From NCBI GenBank assembly GCA_029531795.1, contig JAPEIS010000010.1, forward strand, positions 2,108,001 through 2,172,000: a stretch of 64,000 nt of DNA. Reading direction: 5' to 3'. Numbering within the stretch: the stretch's first letter is position 1; each line of letters opens with the position of its first letter. The DNA comes from Sclerotinia nivalis. Lineage: Eukaryota > Ascomycota > Leotiomycetes > Helotiales > Sclerotiniaceae. The position numbers were made by a program, and so were the translations under genes. Under the pieces are notes generated by a model. That model did not search any database. It saw only the letters and a list, made by a program, of their open reading frames with translations, and was not told where the DNA came from. Shown here piece after piece: positions 60,864 through 64,000 of the stretch.

Positions 60864-62209
60864 TCAATCGTTCTTGCTGTCTTCCGCAATAATCTGTAAT
60901 AACCTTTCGGACACATGTCCACCAAGCGCCTCCAAATTGCCCATACCCAGCATCTCCAGCACCGAAATATCAAACCCAAATGCCTGTTTCCACCACGCTC
61001 GCAATTCAATAGCAACCAGGGAGTCAAGTCCCAAATCCGCGAGCGCCAAGCTGGTGTTCGAGTCTCTATCATCCTTGAGTAGGAGACCAAACAGGCGTTT
61101 GCCAATCTCCTTCGCGGAGTAGATTGCCGCTTCGGGAGTTTTCAGGATCACAGGATCAGCACGAGCATTCGCGATGTAATTCTTGAGCTGGTCAGATGAT
61201 GCGGCCACTTCAACAGTATGTCCACTATCATTGTGATAGATCGCCATGCGGCGGTCCTTCTTCCAAACTGCGCGGTTTGCGGGGCTGCTTAGTGGGATGG
61301 TAGATTCGAGACCCAAAACAAAGACATTGGGGTCAAAAAATGTTGAGGTACATTTAGAGCTGTCAGGAATCTTGGCCATCATTGATAAAGCAATCGAGTC
61401 TAACATTTCCTGTTCGACCAGCGTCTTGAAACCTGTGAGGGTGGCTGTTTGGAGAAGCGAAGTGTTATCGGAAAGAAAACCGACGTCGGCAACGGGACCG
61501 ATATCGACAGAGGAGCAGGCGAGACCAAGATTGTTGCGGTACTGAACGAAGGCGTCGAGGAAGCTGTTTCCGGATGCGTAGTTGGCTTGACCTGGAAGAC
61601 CAATGACACAAGACATGGAGCTAAATAGGAGGAAGAAATCAAGCTTGATACCAGCAGTGGCGTGATGAAGGTTCCAAGTTCCCGTAACCTTTGGGCCTAA
61701 GCTGTAGTCCCATTGCTCCTTTGTTAGCCTAGCGAAATTCTCGTCGGCTTGGACGGCGCTTAATTGGAGGACACCTTTGAGAGGAGTACGGGCTTCGGCG
61801 ACGGCACGAGAGACGTCGTCTAACTCATTGATGTCCCCACAGACAGTGATAACATCAACATCCATGCTCTTCAGCTCGCCGATAAAGGCTTGATCGTTGT
61901 CGCTCTACGACGACTGAGATATATGAGGTTACGAGCACCGTGTTCTACCATATAGGTAGAAATTGCGCGACCTAAACCCCCAAGGCCACCAACCAAGAGG
62001 TAAGAACTTTCTGGGTCGAGCTGGAGCTTTTGAGGAGGGTTGAAAACCTCATTACTCAAGGTTAGTCGGCCATCGACATCGCGGATGCGGATACCGACAC
62101 GGCCAGTATGAGTGCCTGGCAGCAGGTACTTGAAAGCCTCGGCGACTGAGGAGGCGTCAAACTCCTTGGCAATAGTGATGGGCTTAATCAGACCTTTCTC
62201 AAGATAATC
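60864..62209 (-). pseudogene. PKS C-terminal part: end of ER, KR and ACP (right piece, cut by inversion)
   Basis: Starting at 62209 the translation [20 protein letters not shown] continues the enoyl reductase. A ketoreductase follows ([14 protein letters not shown] nucleotide-binding motif; LFSSMSCVIG and QANYASGNSFLDAF with catalytic Ser and Tyr), and finally an acyl-carrier domain with LADLGLDSLVAIELR (phosphopantetheine Ser). The frame shifts by one base near 61902-61908, after IYLSRR, breaking the KR. No KS, AT or DH domains are present in the window. This is the end of a highly reducing fungal PKS, now a non-functional remnant joined at its 5' side to CorA-like sequence. Confidence 0.85.
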
Positions 62210-63778
62210 AGGCGTCTCGGTTTCAGATGAGATAACATGATATCGGTTTGAAGATGCTGGTCTAGTCTCTGGTGAATTCGGGTCGACCTCTTCATCGGGT
62301 CCCTTTTGTTTTTCTGCTTCATGTAGATGCCGAAGGAAATCTCGGAACAGGGAATTTTCTTTGTCGGCCTACACTAGATTAGTTCAAACTATTAACATTC
62401 TCTCACGGAAGTGCAGTACAAACCACATCCCTGATTGACTCTCGAAATATCTCAATTGGCCCCTTCGATTTTCGTTGGGAATTTCCACAGAATGATCCAT
62501 GAAAGATCCGGTTGCAACCCCAAGAAGAAGTTCCATGACGGAATGGGCTGTTGTAGCGCGTTCAAACTGGCTTTTGGCCTCGCTGTAAAGTATGTTATTC
62601 AGCGTAGTTTGAAGGAGCCACCTGAGGATTTTTGATCAAGTTGAAGACTTTGTGAGGAATTCTGATTGAACCTTTCTGATGTGGCCGTAATGATTGTTTC
62701 TGAACATAAGTTAATTGGGTGACATGCAAATTTGTACTGGTATCATCAATCATACTCTCATCAATAATCCAAATCCAAAGCTGATTTACTATGAGAATCT
62801 TCTTCTTGGTCATTGTACCTTGGGTGGTTGTTAGTTTCAAACACCATCATTGTTTTAGTACTTAATTTACCCAGTGGCTTAGCTCCTTCAGGTTGTTTGC
62901 GTTTACTCTGTAAGAATTTCGACAGTACCTGATCATTGTCTCTCGCAGAGGTATTGACAATAGTTAGGTAGTAATACTGATCGAGAGTTACGGGCTCATG
63001 TATAGCTTCTCTCGAGTTGCGTTCGTTGGTAGATTCATCAAAAACTATGTGGTTTGCAGTGGTGGCAGATTTATCCTCCCCGGGAATATAGGTCCCTATA
63101 GTAAGATATGGCATCTATTAACCACAATGGTCAATATCTTGCATCATTATCTAGAGAGGAAATTGTGCAGCTACATACGTAGAGTGTCGTGCAAGAGCCA
63201 GTGTTGGATTCTCTTGGTACTTGGTTGCCACCTAAATCACTGGCCAGATGGTTGGTATAATGTTCCTCTTTGCGCTACCAAGGAAAAGATAGTGAGCTCT
63301 CAATACCGTCATGAACGTACTTCTACGACACATACCACAAATTGAGGTTTCATATAATAGCGTCCAGCGCCCGCTGCTAATGCAGTCCAGCTTCTGTTGA
63401 AGTGTTTCATTATAGCCATATGTTCTGTCTCAGAACGCTTTGAATCATGTGATAGCCGACTCACGAGGTTCCTAAACAAAAGAGGTCATTTATACGACTT
63501 ACTTGCATCAAATGTAACTATCGATTGTTCATTTTATCAGCGCGACTCGAAAGCTAGTGGTTTTGCGAAATAAAAAGTCTTACCTGATTGACTGGGAGAT
63601 GAATCCAACGAAGACGAAGGTCACGAGGAGTGTCATTCGAAGGTTCTGCGTTGTCATATTTGTCATGCTCAGATGATGTAGACTCCTCCGGGCGCAGAAA
63701 AGTAGAACTCTGAGCCCTAGTACCATTTGAATAAGGAGCATAGGCTCTCCTGTCTTGCCCAAGATGGGTTTGTATCAA
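62210..63778 (-). pseudogene. CorA-like transporter gene, N-terminal half (degenerate, cut by inversion)
   Basis: Several exons of the fungal CorA/ZntB-like group are recognisable. The order is RLRWIHLPVNQ (about 63605), MPYLTIGTYIPG (63114) with TLDQYYYLTIVNTSARDNDQ, VNQLWIWIIDESMI (about 62800-62760), and IEIFRESIRDV then, after a 55-nt intron (62423-62369), [20 protein letters not shown] through [12 protein letters not shown]. These are the N-terminal cytoplasmic parts of the family; no membrane span is here. Frames are broken (for example near 62450-62460 and after 62595). The 5' end abuts a LINE tail at 63779, so the true start is lost or outside. The C-terminal half lies at 47413-48209. 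Confidence 0.7.
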
Positions 63779-64000
63779 AGTTTGATTGATTGATTGATTA
63801 AATTAGCATCTATACTGAATCTAAGATTATCTAAAACAATTAGAGAGTTTTACGAGCTTCTAACAAATGACAAAATGAAGATAAGCTGGCTTATTAGCTT
63901 AATTAAATATATAATTTGGGTGATTGAGATAAATTCAATTTTTCGAATTGAATAAAGGGAATGAAAATTAATCCTAAAGAATAAATCCCGTTTTACAAAC
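63779..64000 (-). mobile_element. 3' end of a second LINE copy, running off the window
   Basis: Read on the - strand this matches 6283-6486 of the LINE at the left end: GTTTGTAAAACGGG, AGGATTA, AGCCAGCTTA, then a (AATC)n tail. Differences are mostly transitions and this copy is even richer in A/T, as expected of stronger RIP. The tail lies directly at the 5' edge of the CorA remnant, so the element inserted in or just upstream of that gene, in the same orientation. The rest of the element is outside. Confidence 0.88.

Noticed and set aside
1..64000. CRISPR arrays, bacterial operons or replication origins
   Set aside because: Repeats present are minisatellites, microsatellites and transposon ends; gene structure is eukaryotic throughout, even around the bacterial-type RHS gene.

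Overview
The window looks like nuclear DNA of a filamentous ascomycete, probably a leotiomycete of the Botrytis/Sclerotinia type (the lineage is an inference). Genes are split by short GT-AG introns of about 50-180 nt with CTAAC/CTAAT-like branch sites, and intergenic DNA is AT-rich. Transposon copies carry heavy C-to-T and G-to-A damage of the kind left by repeat-induced point mutation (RIP).

Layout. 240-6486 is an end-to-end but dead Tad-like LINE with a 13-bp target duplication. 6.8-14.7 kb holds a small secreted protein gene (-), a SUR7/PalI-family membrane protein gene (+) and a four-exon gene for a conserved fungal protein of unknown function (+). 16.8-23.9 kb is accessory: a giant intronless RHS/YD-repeat gene of bacterial type (-), broken by one in-frame TAG, faces away from an intronless gene for an unrecognised 429-residue protein (+). 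Their shared 980-bp promoter region contains a tandem duplication of about 144 bp. 27.6-29.4 kb encodes an amino-acid permease. 33.4-38.5 kb (-) encodes a caspase-like/C2H2 zinc-finger protein and a protein kinase with two WW domains. 38.9-41 kb (+) encodes a 240-residue hypothetical protein and the COPI epsilon subunit. 43.3-44.5 kb (+) encodes a HAD phosphatase. 44.8-46.5 kb (-) is a cytochrome-b5/sphingolipid desaturase gene with three frameshifts. 49.7-53.1 kb (+) encodes an ENA-type cation ATPase and 54.5-58.1 kb (-) a PSD2-type phosphatidylserine decarboxylase. A solo LTR lies at 53517-53753.

The strongest structural observation is a probable inversion of about 14.8 kb (roughly 47413-62209). 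A polyketide synthase (PKS) enoyl-reductase fragment stops at 47412 on the + strand, and its continuation (rest of ER, KR, ACP) starts at 62209 on the - strand. Conversely, the first half of a CorA-like transporter gene lies at 63778-62210 on the - strand and its second half at 47413-48209 on the + strand. One inversion re-joins both genes, so both breakpoints fall inside genes. One junction now carries an in-frame CorA/PKS chimera. A second, more strongly mutated copy of the LINE 3' end touches the right edge of the window immediately upstream of the CorA remnant.

The housekeeping genes look intact. The accessory genes (RHS, desaturase, PKS, CorA, LINE) are mostly broken, which suggests a dynamic, decaying region between conserved blocks.
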